The translations under genes were made by a program, and so were the position numbers. A DNA stretch of 41,841 nucleotides from Cyanobacteria bacterium CG_2015-22_32_23 (GTDB lineage: Bacteria > Cyanobacteriota > Cyanobacteriia > Cyanobacteriales > Cyanobacteriaceae). The notes beneath the pieces are model-generated. The model made no database searches, had not been told where the DNA came from, and saw only the letters and a list, made by a program, of their open reading frames with translations. The stretch covers positions 1 through 41,841 of the forward strand of contig JAACUG010000080.1 in assembly GCA_009993045.1 (NCBI GenBank), read 5' to 3'. Below, in pieces: positions 9,093 to 18,152 of the stretch (position 1 is the first letter of the stretch; each line of letters starts with the position of its first letter).

Positions 9093-9323
9093 TGTTATTT
9101 CTTAAATATTTACTAATTAATAGACTTTTTTATTTCAATAAATCACTTTTTAATAGAAGAAAATGCTTAAGAATATTGGTGATGTAAGAAATTTTTAAAC
9201 GCCGTAAATTAGATATATTATCTCTGAGTCTAAAAAAATTAAATGTAGTGTCGCAAACAAAAATAAATAATAATAAAAGGAAATGAAGAAGATTAAATCA
9301 TTCCCTATCTACTTTTTAAGTCT
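9093..9323. other. Spacer between sigA and the channel gene
   Basis: 231 bp of AT-rich sequence with no gene and no strong hairpin terminator after sigA. It may hold the channel gene's own promoter, but no convincing hexamer pair was found. Confidence 0.35.
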
Positions 9324-10499
9324 TTAGCGTATATATTCTTTTAAAATACTATTACGATTAGGATGCCGTAATTTACGCAACGCTTTAGCTTCAATTTGGC
9401 GGATTCTTTCACGGGTAACATTGAAAATTTGACCAATTTCTTCTAAAGTTTTCATTCGCCCATCATCTAAGCCATAACGTAATCGTAAGACATCTCGCTC
9501 CCTTGGACTTAAAGAATCTAAAACATTTTCTAAATCTTCTCGCAATAAATTTTTGGATACTTCATCTTCAGGAGTTTCCCCTTCAGCTTCAATAAAATCT
9601 CCTAGGCGAGAATCTTCTTCTTTACCGATGGGAGTTTCTAAGGATATAGGTAATTGAGCAGACTTAGCGATAAAACGCAACTTTTCGATAGTCATTTCCA
9701 TATCCTCAGCGATTTCCTCCTCTGTGGGTTTACGTCCCATTTTTTGAGATAGCATCTTTGTGGTTTTTTTGATGCGAGAAATAGTTTCGTAAAGATGGAC
9801 AGGAAGGCGAATAGTCCGAGACTGATCGGCGATGGCCCTTGTAATAGCTTGACGAATCCACCATGTAGCGTAAGTAGAGAACTTATAACCCTTTTCGTGG
9901 TCAAATTTTTCCGCTGCACGAATTAAACCCAGAGAACCTTCTTGAATCAAATCTTGGAAGGATAAACCACGATTCATATACTTTTTAGCGATAGAAACCA
10001 CTAAACGAAGGTTAGACTGTACCATTTTATCTTTTGCTCGTCTGCCGATATGTAAACGGCGGTTAAATTGACGCAACACAGGAATATCACAAGCGATCGC
10101 CCATTCTTGATCTGTAGGAATACGCCCTAAATGTTCCATTAAAGTTGCCCTGATATATTCTAAATCCAATAAATCAGCAATTTGTCGGGCTAACTCAATT
10201 TCTTCCTCCGCCCGAAGTAATCGGATTCTACCAATTTCTTGAAGATAGATACGAATAGAATCTTCCGTAAAAGGTTTTTTCTTAGTTTGCGCACGACGAC
10301 GAGTAGCGGGTAGTTTACGAGGTTTTTTACCATTAGGATTAGCCACACCAATAGAATCGACTTCAGTAATACTATCACTAAATTCAACCTCTATAGCAAC
10401 GATAGATCCATTTCGATTCTCATGAGAATGAAAGTCTAACATTTCCTCAAAATCATTTTTAGGTGAGATGGTGGTGAAAATTTCTTGTGTTTGGGTCAT
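9324..10499 (-). CDS. sigA: Primary sigma factor SigA (group 1, RpoD)
   Basis: The housekeeping sigma-70 subunit that directs RNA polymerase to most promoters. At 391 aa it has the short N-terminus usual in cyanobacterial SigA. Region 1.2 begins near residue 78 ([16 protein letters not shown]). Region 2 includes [16 protein letters not shown] and the -10-reading helix [19 protein letters not shown]. Region 4.2 has the helix-turn-helix [20 protein letters not shown]. The protein ends [13 protein letters not shown], the tail typical of cyanobacterial SigA rather than of group 2 factors. The start is supported by an AAGAGGAAAA ribosome-binding site just before the ATG. It is divergent from the coiled-coil operon across 1,055 bp. 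Confidence 0.95.
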   Translation of the reverse strand: MTQTQEIFTTISPKNDFEEMLDFHSHENRNGSIVAIEVEFSDSITEVDSIGVANPNGKKPRKLPATRRRAQTKKKPFTEDSIRIYLQEIGRIRLLRAEEEIELARQIADLLDLEYIRATLMEHLGRIPTDQEWAIACDIPVLRQFNRRLHIGRRAKDKMVQSNLRLVVSIAKKYMNRGLSFQDLIQEGSLGLIRAAEKFDHEKGYKFSTYATWWIRQAITRAIADQSRTIRLPVHLYETISRIKKTTKMLSQKMGRKPTEEEIAEDMEMTIEKLRFIAKSAQLPISLETPIGKEEDSRLGDFIEAEGETPEDEVSKNLLREDLENVLDSLSPRERDVLRLRYGLDDGRMKTLEEIGQIFNVTRERIRQIEAKALRKLRHPNRNSILKEYIR

Positions 10500-11554
10500 G
10501 CCGTTTTCCTCTTACTCATAAACGAAAATTTAGCTAGAAGATGAATATTTCAAATCAAAATATAATGTAAAAACACAAACATCACAAAATCATCTATGAT
10601 TTACCTTTGGCAATTTCATGGAGACACTCATAGTAAATCTGTCTATCAAAAGAATTAACAGAAAAAAGTGAGTCAGTAAAATTGAGTAAAATCATCGACA
10701 TCGATTTTAAATAGTGTTGTGATAGATATTCATCAGGAAAAATCCTGAAATCTAAAGAAAATCAACGATTTAACGTAAATTTCTAAGACTGCTTTGGAGA
10801 TATTCCACAGTCTGGTATAGTTACTAATTATCAGGGAAAGATTTGTTAACTAGGGTTGTAAGATTATCTATGTAAATTAAAATTTAATCTGAATCTTGAG
10901 CAGAAAATGATAGTTATGGTCAGTAACACTTTTCTGTTTACCCTGAATAATGTTAGTTTTATCCTTCCTAACAAAAATTAAACCAATAATACATTTTAAA
11001 ATAATGAATTAAGAAGTTTTATTAGTCAAATCTTCAGATATTGTAATAAATTTCACAGAAAATAACATCCACAAGAGATATTTTTTTATATTAAGAAGCT
11101 CTGGTCTGTGATAGTACATAAGTTTTTTATAATTTCAAATCTTTGTCTTCCCTGAACACTAGGTTAACAAACCTTTCAGGTTTTGGGGAAAATATTTTAA
11201 AAATTTATCAAGAATTTGTCATCAAACTTTAATTAGTCCTTAGATAAGGGATGAGATTTTTAAGAGTGAGTAACATTTATTATTATTAAACTCCTCAAAT
11301 AAATGATACTTTTTCCATCAATTCTAATTATCTTTTATTGGTGATTTTTCATAGGAGAGAATAAAAATTTTCCTATTTAAAGTTATGTAACAAAATAGTG
11401 AGTTTTTCTGTTTAAATTCATGGCGATCAATAAATTTAGAGTTAAAATTCAAACTAGAAATAAATAAATTTTGAAAAATACTATCATCAAGATTGGTATT
11501 TATTTATTTAAAAAATTAAATATTTAAACATAGTCAAAAGTAGAGAAGATTTTT
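10500..11554. other. 1.06-kb noncoding spacer between sigA and coiled-coil operon
   Basis: No gene is supported on either strand. It must hold the sigA promoter(s) (minus strand) and the promoter of the coiled-coil operon (plus strand). Visible structures are two small hairpins at 10687-10709 and 10733-10748, which would lie in a sigA leader, and a perfect 6-bp stem with a 3-nt loop at 11169-11183. A weak plus-strand hexamer pair (TTGAAA at 11471, TGGTAT at 11494, 17-bp spacing) is the best promoter guess for the operon, at low certainty. Confidence 0.45.
10687..10748 (-). promoter_or_regulatory. Two adjacent stem-loops in putative sigA leader
   Basis: One inverted repeat pairs TAAAATC (10687-10693) with GATTTTA (10703-10709). 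The next pairs TCAGGA (10733-10738) with TCCTGA (10743-10748) around a 4-nt loop. Both are perfect and lie about 190-250 nt upstream of the sigA start. They would be transcribed if the promoter lies further up, which is unknown. Confidence 0.35.
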
Positions 11555-12451
11555 ATGGCTACAGAAGAGATTAATGCTCTAATTGAACAAGTGGATGAAA
11601 GGGCGCAAGGATTAATTACTGAAGGAGAAAAATCTTTCCAACAAGTAGAAGAAATAGTTGCCAAAGCCACAGAAATTGCCGAAAATCTTGCTACAGCAGG
11701 AGAAGAGGCACAAACAAAGTGGGAAGCGATGATTGCTGAAATTGAAGAAGCGGAAGCAACCCTCGAAACTGAGTTGGAAAATACTCGCAGTATTATGGAA
11801 GAGTTTGACGGAAAAGTTACGGAAATTACAGATCAAGTTAATCAATCTATTACGGATTTTCAAGCAAAATTACAGGAGTTTATTGCCAGAAAAGAAGAAA
11901 TAGCCTCAGAAATTGAAAATCAAACACAGGAGAGTAAATCTAATTTTGATCAATATTCTCAGAATATCAAAGAAACGGAAGAACAATTGGGAAATTATCA
12001 AGAGACGGCTAAAAGTAACATTGAAGAATTAAATGGTGCAGTAGATACAGCTACAGAAAGTTTCCAATCTCAAACAGAGAATGTTGTACAACAATTTACT
12101 GATTTAGCAGAGGAATTAAACAGCAAACTAGAAAGTTTACAAAGTGAATTTGAAGACGTACAAGAACAAGCTCAATCAAGTAGTGAGTCTTTGTTACAAA
12201 ATCTCGAATCTCAAGCTACGGATTTAGTAAGTAATTTAACTTCTAAATTTACAGAGGAATTAATGGGAGATTTAACAGAATCGGCGGGAGGTTTAACGGA
12301 GGCTTTAGGTTTCCTTGAAACTGCTGGAAGTGAAGCGGGAGATTTATTAGAAGGTGGTATTGGGGATATTGTTGATCAAGTAAGTGAAATTACCGATTTA
12401 ATTGAAGAAATAAAGCCCGTTTTAGACATGATTCAAGATGTTTTAGGTTAA
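11555..12451 (+). CDS. Coiled-coil operon protein 1, 298 aa, unknown function
   Basis: I recognise no family. The protein is almost wholly Glu/Gln/Thr/Ser/Ala-rich helix, strongly acidic, with no Cys or His, a single Pro and a single Trp, as expected for a long coiled coil. A motif GEEAQTKWEAM near residue 49 has a counterpart in protein 4 (GEQFDNNWDEL). A middle segment around residues 145-200 lines up with protein 5. The last 55 residues change character: they are Gly- and Leu-rich with amphipathic stretches (GGLTEALGFLETAG, then IGDIVDQV) and end VLDMIQDVLG. There is no signal peptide or membrane helix. It is the first gene of eight on this strand; AGAGAAG precedes the ATG as a modest ribosome-binding site. 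A structural or scaffold role is inferred. Confidence 0.8.
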   Translation: MATEEINALIEQVDERAQGLITEGEKSFQQVEEIVAKATEIAENLATAGEEAQTKWEAMIAEIEEAEATLETELENTRSIMEEFDGKVTEITDQVNQSITDFQAKLQEFIARKEEIASEIENQTQESKSNFDQYSQNIKETEEQLGNYQETAKSNIEELNGAVDTATESFQSQTENVVQQFTDLAEELNSKLESLQSEFEDVQEQAQSSSESLLQNLESQATDLVSNLTSKFTEELMGDLTESAGGLTEALGFLETAGSEAGDLLEGGIGDIVDQVSEITDLIEEIKPVLDMIQDVLG

Positions 12452-12494
12452 GGTTTTTTGTGTATTTTATATCTAATTTAAGGGGGTATTTGTG

Positions 12495-13487
12495 ATGGCT
12501 GAAACTCAAGTAATGGGGCAAAATATTGATGAATCTATTGAAAAGTTAGAGGAATTACTTAAATCTCTTGATGTTGCTAATAATCAAATGGGTGATTTTA
12601 CTCAACAGCTAGAATCTACTAATGAGTCTTTAAATCAATGTGAAGAAAATGTAACTAATATTTTAGAAACCGCTAGTAGTGATTTTGAAAGTTCTAAAGA
12701 AGAATTTACCCAAGATTCTGAGGCAATGATGGGGGAATTAACTACTTTTCAAGAAACTCTCAATCAGTTACAAGCTAAGTTAGATGAAGTTAATCAATCC
12801 ATTGAAGATAAAAAAACCGAAGTGGAGGGAGAAGTTGATAATCAACAGGAGGCTTTAGACGGAGTTTTTACTGAATTAGCTGATACTTTTAGTGACTTAA
12901 TGGAATCCATTACTAATCTTACTTCAGGTTTAGAGGAAAGTGGTAACACTGTCGAAGAATTTTTTAATACTTTTACCGAAGAAGTTTCAGGGTTACAAGA
13001 TAATTTAAGTTCTGCACAGGAAGAAACGGAGGGTAAATTAGAAGAAAGTGCCACTAATGTGGGAGAAACTCATAAAAGTTCATTAGATTCTCTCTTAAAT
13101 GATTTTAGCGGTAATTTGACGGGAGAACAATTAACGGAATTAACTTCTCAGTTAGATGATTTAACCAGTGGTTTTACTGATTTACTTTCTTCTTTCAGTG
13201 ATGAAAATATGGATTTAGCTGATCAACTTCAAGAACGACTAAAAGAAATTCTTGACAATACAGTTGAGCAAACAGGGGAAACCATGAAAGATGAATTAAC
13301 GGAGTCTTTCCAACAAGCCATGGAAGACGCTGTGTCGGCGTTGGGAGAGCAAATGGTGGAAAGCATTGCAACAACTACCATTGGCACTTCCGTAACAGGC
13401 TCAATTAGTCCTATTTTACCTCAAATTGTAGCGGCGAAAGCAGCGTTAAGTGCTATCAATGCTGTTTTAGATGCTTTCGATTTTTAA
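12495..13487 (+). CDS. Coiled-coil operon protein 2, 330 aa, unknown function
   Basis: An acidic helical protein with the same build as its neighbours: heptad-like Leu/Ile/Phe spacing, many Glu, Gln, Thr and Ser, one Cys and no Trp. Its C-terminus is special. About 25 residues (roughly 290-314) carry no charge and include SIATTTIGTSVTGSISPIL, followed by an Ala-rich helix KAALSAINAVLDAF. This could be a membrane-touching or self-association segment. I chose the ATG at 12495 over the GTG at 12492 because the AGGGGG at 12481-12486 is then 8 nt away. It starts 43 bp after protein 1. Function unknown. Confidence 0.8.
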   Translation: MAETQVMGQNIDESIEKLEELLKSLDVANNQMGDFTQQLESTNESLNQCEENVTNILETASSDFESSKEEFTQDSEAMMGELTTFQETLNQLQAKLDEVNQSIEDKKTEVEGEVDNQQEALDGVFTELADTFSDLMESITNLTSGLEESGNTVEEFFNTFTEEVSGLQDNLSSAQEETEGKLEESATNVGETHKSSLDSLLNDFSGNLTGEQLTELTSQLDDLTSGFTDLLSSFSDENMDLADQLQERLKEILDNTVEQTGETMKDELTESFQQAMEDAVSALGEQMVESIATTTIGTSVTGSISPILPQIVAAKAALSAINAVLDAFDF

Positions 13488-13529
13488 TTATTTTAATAAC
13501 ATTATCAATTATTAACAGGAGTTTTAATT

Positions 13530-14459
13530 ATGAGTGAGTTAGGGGATAGTTTAAATATGTTGTCTCAGTTGATAACTCAGTTTCCTGAAAGGTTAGAAAA
13601 TTTAATTACTTTAGCCGAAGAAGTGGAAGCCGAAGCCAATCAATTAGTAACAAATGTGGAAGAAAAACAAGCTCAAGTTGCCGAGATTATGTCACAAGTG
13701 CAAGAGTCTTTAACGGCTATGAAAGAGGAAATTACGGAAAATCAAACGGAAACTGATACTGAAGTTACTAATTTTGAAAATACCGCTAATGAGTTAAATT
13801 CTTTCTTAGATGAGGCACAACAACAAATGGTGGCTGAAATTACCGAAGCGATGGAAAAAATGAATGAATTTAAAACTCAAATTGAGGAGGGTAAAACTGC
13901 GACGGAAGATACTGAAGAAACAACTCAAACGACGTTAACTGAAGCACAAAACGCCATCAAAGGTAGTCAAGAGCAATTAGCCGCAGCCATGGAAAGTACT
14001 CTTAGCGTTATGGAAGGCTTACGAGATAAATTAGAAGATGTTAACAGTCGCATGGAAGAAGAGATGAGTAACTTTAGCGAACAAGTTAACCAAAGTCAAG
14101 AAACCGTTGGTAGTAGTATTCAAACTATGGCGCAGGAGTTTACTAGCGTTAGTGAGAATTTTAGTGGGGTTTTATCTTCAACTTCTGAGGCAATGTCAGG
14201 AGGAGTTAACGGTTTAATGGATAAAGCACAAAGTGAAATTGAAGAGCAATTACAAGAATTGATTTCATCGGCGGTGAGTAAAGTGACGGATTCTATTGAT
14301 GAAATGGTACAAAAAGTTACCGATGCGGAAAATGAATCTTCAGGGGTTAGTGACATCGTTAAAGATTTAATTGATGAATTAGAGGTGTTTATTGAGCCTA
14401 TTGAAGAGGGTATCGATAGTGTTAAATCAGCCGCAGAAAAATTTGGCGTTTCTTTTTAA
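13530..14459 (+). CDS. Coiled-coil operon protein 3, 309 aa, unknown function
   Basis: Acidic coiled-coil-type protein rich in Glu, Gln, Thr and Met, with no Cys, Trp or His and only two prolines (QFPERLE near residue 18 and IEPIEE near residue 290). The C-terminal 50 residues, from about SSGVSDIVKDLIDELEV onward, resemble the C-terminus of protein 1 in pattern (D-I-V followed by D-L-I-(D/E)-E) and end GVSF. An AGGAG ribosome-binding site lies 10 nt before the ATG. Its last nine codons and stop lie inside the first copy of an 86-bp tandem duplication, so a second, non-functional copy of its 3' end lies downstream. Confidence 0.8.
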   Translation: MSELGDSLNMLSQLITQFPERLENLITLAEEVEAEANQLVTNVEEKQAQVAEIMSQVQESLTAMKEEITENQTETDTEVTNFENTANELNSFLDEAQQQMVAEITEAMEKMNEFKTQIEEGKTATEDTEETTQTTLTEAQNAIKGSQEQLAAAMESTLSVMEGLRDKLEDVNSRMEEEMSNFSEQVNQSQETVGSSIQTMAQEFTSVSENFSGVLSSTSEAMSGGVNGLMDKAQSEIEEQLQELISSAVSKVTDSIDEMVQKVTDAENESSGVSDIVKDLIDELEVFIEPIEEGIDSVKSAAEKFGVSF

Positions 14460-14602
14460 AAAACATATATAAATACAAATAGACAACCAACAAATCATTC
14501 ATTAAAAACTATTCACTCGCAGAAAAATTTGGCGTTTTTTTTAAAGAACATATATAAATACAAATAGACAACCAACAAATCATTCATTAAAAACTATTCA
14601 CT
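14432..14602 (+). repeat. 86/85-bp tandem duplication over 3' end of coiled-coil gene 3
   Basis: Copy 1 is 14432-14517 and copy 2 is 14518-14602, head to tail with no gap. Copy 1 covers the last nine codons and stop of gene 3 plus the spacer. Copy 2 repeats it with a one-base deletion in the T-run and an A-to-G change near the former stop. The near identity points to a recent event. It makes this spacer the longest in the operon (164 bp). Confidence 0.93.
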
Positions 14603-14623
14603 ATTAAAAGGAGAAAAAAAATC

Positions 14624-15526
14624 ATGGCTGTAGATTTAGAAAATAGCATTGGTGAAACTGTCAATCAACTACAAGAATTATTGAATCGTGCAGAAGAAGC
14701 AGAAGAAAATCTGACTCAAGCAAGGGAAAAATTAGCCGCCGTTGGAGAGCAATTTGACAATAATTGGGATGAGTTATCTAACCGCGCCCAAGGATTATTA
14801 GATAAAATTTCCACGGCTAGAGAGGAGTTAAATACTCAAACTGATAGTTTAAAAGAAGGTTTAACTAATTTACAAAGTAATGTACAATCGGTTCAAGAAG
14901 AGGCTAGTCAAGGAGTAGAAGAAACTAAAACCGAAATTACTGCGTTAAAGGATGACAGTGAAACGAAATCATCGGAATTGCAAGAGGTTTTTAACACTAT
15001 CAAAGAAGCCTTAGAAACTTTACAAAGCAAAGTGGAAGAAGTACAACAGGATTTAGAGGATACTGTTACTGAATCTCAAGGTAAGTTAGAAAGCGATTTT
15101 CAAAGTGCTATTAATAGTAATCAAGAGCAAGTCGAAGAAAAAACCGCAGAAACAGAGCAACAGATTGCCCAAGATGCTATTTCTCGTTTAAATGATATGG
15201 TTTCTAATTTTTCTACCCAAATTGAGGAATTAACGGCTAATGTCACCACTCAAGCAGAAGAACAAAGTAACAATACTCAAGAGTCTGCTAACTCTACTTT
15301 AGAAGATTTTACAGGACAAGTAGAAGGAATTTTTGGAGATTTACTTTCTACTGCCGAAGGTATTGAAAGCGCTTTGACAACTCTTAGTGAAACTGTTTCA
15401 GGTTTGGGTACTACTGTTGACACGACAAAAGATACGGTGGTTACAGCAATGGATACTACTAATATTGGTTTAAAATCTGCCCTTGGCATTTTTGATGAGG
15501 TTAAGGAATTGTTAGGAAAAGTTTAA
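14624..15526 (+). CDS. Coiled-coil operon protein 4, 300 aa, unknown function
   Basis: A long acidic helical protein with no Pro, Cys, His or Tyr at all and a single Trp in the motif GEQFDNNWDEL, which mirrors protein 1. The central two thirds are typical coiled coil with Glu/Gln/Thr/Ser surfaces. The C-terminus turns to Gly, Thr, Val and Leu (TLSETVSGLGTTV and then IGLKSALGIF) and ends in a short helix KELLGKV. AAAGGAG lies 12 nt before the ATG, a good ribosome-binding site. Together with proteins 1-3 it forms the less AT-rich half of the operon. Function unknown. Confidence 0.8.
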   Translation: MAVDLENSIGETVNQLQELLNRAEEAEENLTQAREKLAAVGEQFDNNWDELSNRAQGLLDKISTAREELNTQTDSLKEGLTNLQSNVQSVQEEASQGVEETKTEITALKDDSETKSSELQEVFNTIKEALETLQSKVEEVQQDLEDTVTESQGKLESDFQSAINSNQEQVEEKTAETEQQIAQDAISRLNDMVSNFSTQIEELTANVTTQAEEQSNNTQESANSTLEDFTGQVEGIFGDLLSTAEGIESALTTLSETVSGLGTTVDTTKDTVVTAMDTTNIGLKSALGIFDEVKELLGKV

Positions 15527-15593
15527 TTATTTGACAATTAATCATTAACAATTAATAATTTTTTTTCCTGCTTAATCCTATCTATAAAATATC

Positions 15594-16490
15594 ATGACAT
15601 TAAATGAGTTAATAGATCAAATGACGGAAAATTTTGAGTTGATGGAGACTAAAACTCAGTCTTCTTCTACTTCTTTTTCTAGTATTAATAAAGCGATCTC
15701 ATCTTTGAAAGAAAGTATCAATAATATTAACGAAAATACTATTAATATTAGTAGCAATTTAGGGCAAAAAATCTTAGATTTAGCTACTCAATTGAAAGAA
15801 GAAAAAACATCATCTAGTGAAATTTTAAATCAATTAAAGCAACAAATAAATTTAGTTGATGAAGTTACCGAAGACTTAATTACTGAGTTTAAAGACAAAA
15901 ATAATGAATTTAAAGAAGAAATTAATAATATAGATTATCAAATAGAAACGGCTTCTAATCAATTACTTAATAATATCAATGATTGGTCAAATAATATTAA
16001 AACTTTAGAGGAAGACTTAATCAGTTATGAAGAAAAAACTACTCTAAATTTAGATAATTTACAAGAAACAAGTAATAATTGGTGCAATGATTTTAAAGAG
16101 CAACAAGATAAGATAGAAGAAAATTTGACATCTTTTGAAAGTAGTTTGAATAATGAAATTCAAGAATTAAATAATAGTTTTCCTCTATTAATTAATACTC
16201 TTAAAAATCAAATATCAGCTTTAAATACCTTAAATAATGAGCAAGAAAAAACTTTAAATCAACAGTTAAAAAAAGAGATAAATCAAGAAGTTATTGAAGA
16301 ATTAATAAAAAAAATAGAAGATAATCAAGAGATAACAAAAAATATTGATAATAAAATTAATAAATTAGCTGAAAAATTAATAGATATAATAGACAAAAAT
16401 AATGAAAAATCTCAAGAATATAATGATAAATTAACAGAGATAAAACAGCTTTCTGACGAAAGTTTAGACATCATAAAATCTATTGATTAA
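15594..16490 (+). CDS. Coiled-coil operon protein 5, 298 aa, unknown function
   Basis: The first gene of the Asn/Lys/Ile-rich half of the operon. The protein is nearly all helix with repeated Asn-Asn and Glu-Glu pairs, two Trp, one Cys (NNWCNDF) and one Pro. A stretch around residues 140-200 can be laid over protein 1 without gaps (shared pattern L..Y.E....N...L, then .F..Q, then LN..I..L...F), which suggests common ancestry. There is no Gly-rich C-terminus, unlike proteins 1-4. No clear ribosome-binding site precedes the ATG. The length equals that of proteins 1 and 8 (298 aa). Function unknown. Confidence 0.75.
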   Translation: MTLNELIDQMTENFELMETKTQSSSTSFSSINKAISSLKESINNINENTINISSNLGQKILDLATQLKEEKTSSSEILNQLKQQINLVDEVTEDLITEFKDKNNEFKEEINNIDYQIETASNQLLNNINDWSNNIKTLEEDLISYEEKTTLNLDNLQETSNNWCNDFKEQQDKIEENLTSFESSLNNEIQELNNSFPLLINTLKNQISALNTLNNEQEKTLNQQLKKEINQEVIEELIKKIEDNQEITKNIDNKINKLAEKLIDIIDKNNEKSQEYNDKLTEIKQLSDESLDIIKSID

Positions 16491-16504
16491 TACTAAAAAA
16501 AATT

Positions 16505-18139
16505 ATGGAAGTTTCAGAAAATGCAAAAAAAATAGTCGCTTCCGCCGTGGGAGGATTAGGAGTTTTAGGCAGTTTAATTAGTGTTGGTTTTAAAGCTAAT
16601 TCTCAAGTTAATGCCCAAGAAGTAATAGAAAATGTGGCAGGAAGTTTACAACAAAGTAGTACTGATTTATTGGCATTGGCTCAACAATTAGAGGGAGAAG
16701 AAGCGACAAAAGTTCAAGGAATGGGTGATTATATTGGACAAATGGCGAATAAAATCGCTCAAGGGGAAATGCCTACCCAAGAAGAAATTAAAGAATCACA
16801 ACAGAAACTAGATAATTTCAGTAATGGTTCTGAAAATGCGAATAATACTTCCTCATCGTCTCATGAAGATAATTCTAGGGAGGAGAAAAATAATCAAGAT
16901 AAAGAAAATAAAACATCATCAGGAGAAAATGATACTTCATCGGGTAGTCAGGGAAAATCTGCGGGTGATTCAGGAGAGAAAAAATCTGCTTCTGAGAGTG
17001 AAAAAAATGCGTCATCTCCTAAAAATAACGAGGCTAAAGGAGAGAATAAAGACGCTAAAGGAGAAAGTAAAGAAAAAGATAGTGGAGATAAAAATAAATC
17101 GGGAGGAAAAAGTGGCGGAGAGGAGAATAAATCAGGGGCGGAAGAAATGTCAAAAGATGTTGATAAAGCTGGGGAAAAAATGGATGAGATTAATGAAAAG
17201 TTAGGAGAATTAACTAAGTTATTTGATGATTTAACAGGAGAATCTGAGGAAAAAGTGGAGGAATTAAACGACACTAATCAACAGTTAGATGAATTATTGC
17301 AAAATTTGACAGACAAATTCACCGAAAATGAAACAGATATAGATAATCAGAATGATGATACTTTACAACAATTTACAGATTTTAAAACTATCTTAAATGA
17401 ATTAGTTACGACTCTTTCAGATATAAAAGAAACTTCTCAACAACAAACACCAAATCTGATTAATAAAATAGAATCTGATCAAGAATTACTTAAAAATAAG
17501 TCTAACAATATTGATAGTATTATTCAACAAATTATTGCAGGAGATTATGGTGATAGTAATAACGATGATAATGAAAATATAGTTACTACTCCAGAAAATT
17601 TAACTACAATTAAAGAAAAAATTGAAGAATCTTTTACTCCTTTTCAGTTACTAATTGATAACATTAATAATGGTTTAGAAAAAGAGATTAATGATACAGA
17701 TAATTTTATAAATAGCATAATAGATTTAGTTAATAATAGTCAATCAGAATTATCAGAAAAAATAGCTAATTTAATAACAAACATTCAAGATGAAAAAATT
17801 ATCAATATTGAAAATAGCTTTAACGATACTAGCCAAATATTAAAGGATGAAGCTGAAAATTTTATAGAAAAAAACTCAGATTTATTAACCCAATTTAAAA
17901 TTGATAGTGAATCATCTTTAGACGAAATAAAAAATAATGGAGATGAAGAAATAGAGGAAAAAATGACAGAATTAATTAATGAATTGTCAGAGTTTTTTGA
18001 GCAAAATGATAATAACTATCAAAATATTGAAGTTTTAATTAATGTCTTGACAGAAATAAATATTATTGCTGAAGATTTAATAGAAACAGCAAGTATAGCA
18101 GAAAAAATGAATGAAAATTTAGATAGTATTGTTATTTAA
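16505..18139 (+). CDS. Coiled-coil operon protein 6, 544 aa, anchored or exported, with disordered linker
   Basis: The odd member. Residues 10-29 are hydrophobic (IVASAVGGLGVLGSLISVGF) after a short charged start. They could be a transmembrane anchor or a signal peptide with a VNA|Q cleavage site after residue 37. A helical segment (38-104) follows, then about 105 residues (106-211) of Ser/Lys/Glu/Gly/Asn low-complexity sequence that must be disordered, then a coiled-coil region (212-544) like its neighbours. It begins 14 bp after gene 5 and ends 13 bp before gene 7, so it belongs to the same transcript. It may tether the soluble coiled-coil proteins to a membrane (inference). The family is not recognised. 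Confidence 0.78.
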   Translation: MEVSENAKKIVASAVGGLGVLGSLISVGFKANSQVNAQEVIENVAGSLQQSSTDLLALAQQLEGEEATKVQGMGDYIGQMANKIAQGEMPTQEEIKESQQKLDNFSNGSENANNTSSSSHEDNSREEKNNQDKENKTSSGENDTSSGSQGKSAGDSGEKKSASESEKNASSPKNNEAKGENKDAKGESKEKDSGDKNKSGGKSGGEENKSGAEEMSKDVDKAGEKMDEINEKLGELTKLFDDLTGESEEKVEELNDTNQQLDELLQNLTDKFTENETDIDNQNDDTLQQFTDFKTILNELVTTLSDIKETSQQQTPNLINKIESDQELLKNKSNNIDSIIQQIIAGDYGDSNNDDNENIVTTPENLTTIKEKIEESFTPFQLLIDNINNGLEKEINDTDNFINSIIDLVNNSQSELSEKIANLITNIQDEKIINIENSFNDTSQILKDEAENFIEKNSDLLTQFKIDSESSLDEIKNNGDEEIEEKMTELINELSEFFEQNDNNYQNIEVLINVLTEINIIAEDLIETASIAEKMNENLDSIVI

Positions 18140-18152
18140 TAAGGAATAAATT

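Noticed and set aside
16824-17274. Open frames on both strands inside coiled-coil gene 6
   Set aside because: They are shadows of the low-complexity Ser/Lys/Glu linker; their products are basic or Ser-rich nonsense without a ribosome-binding site.
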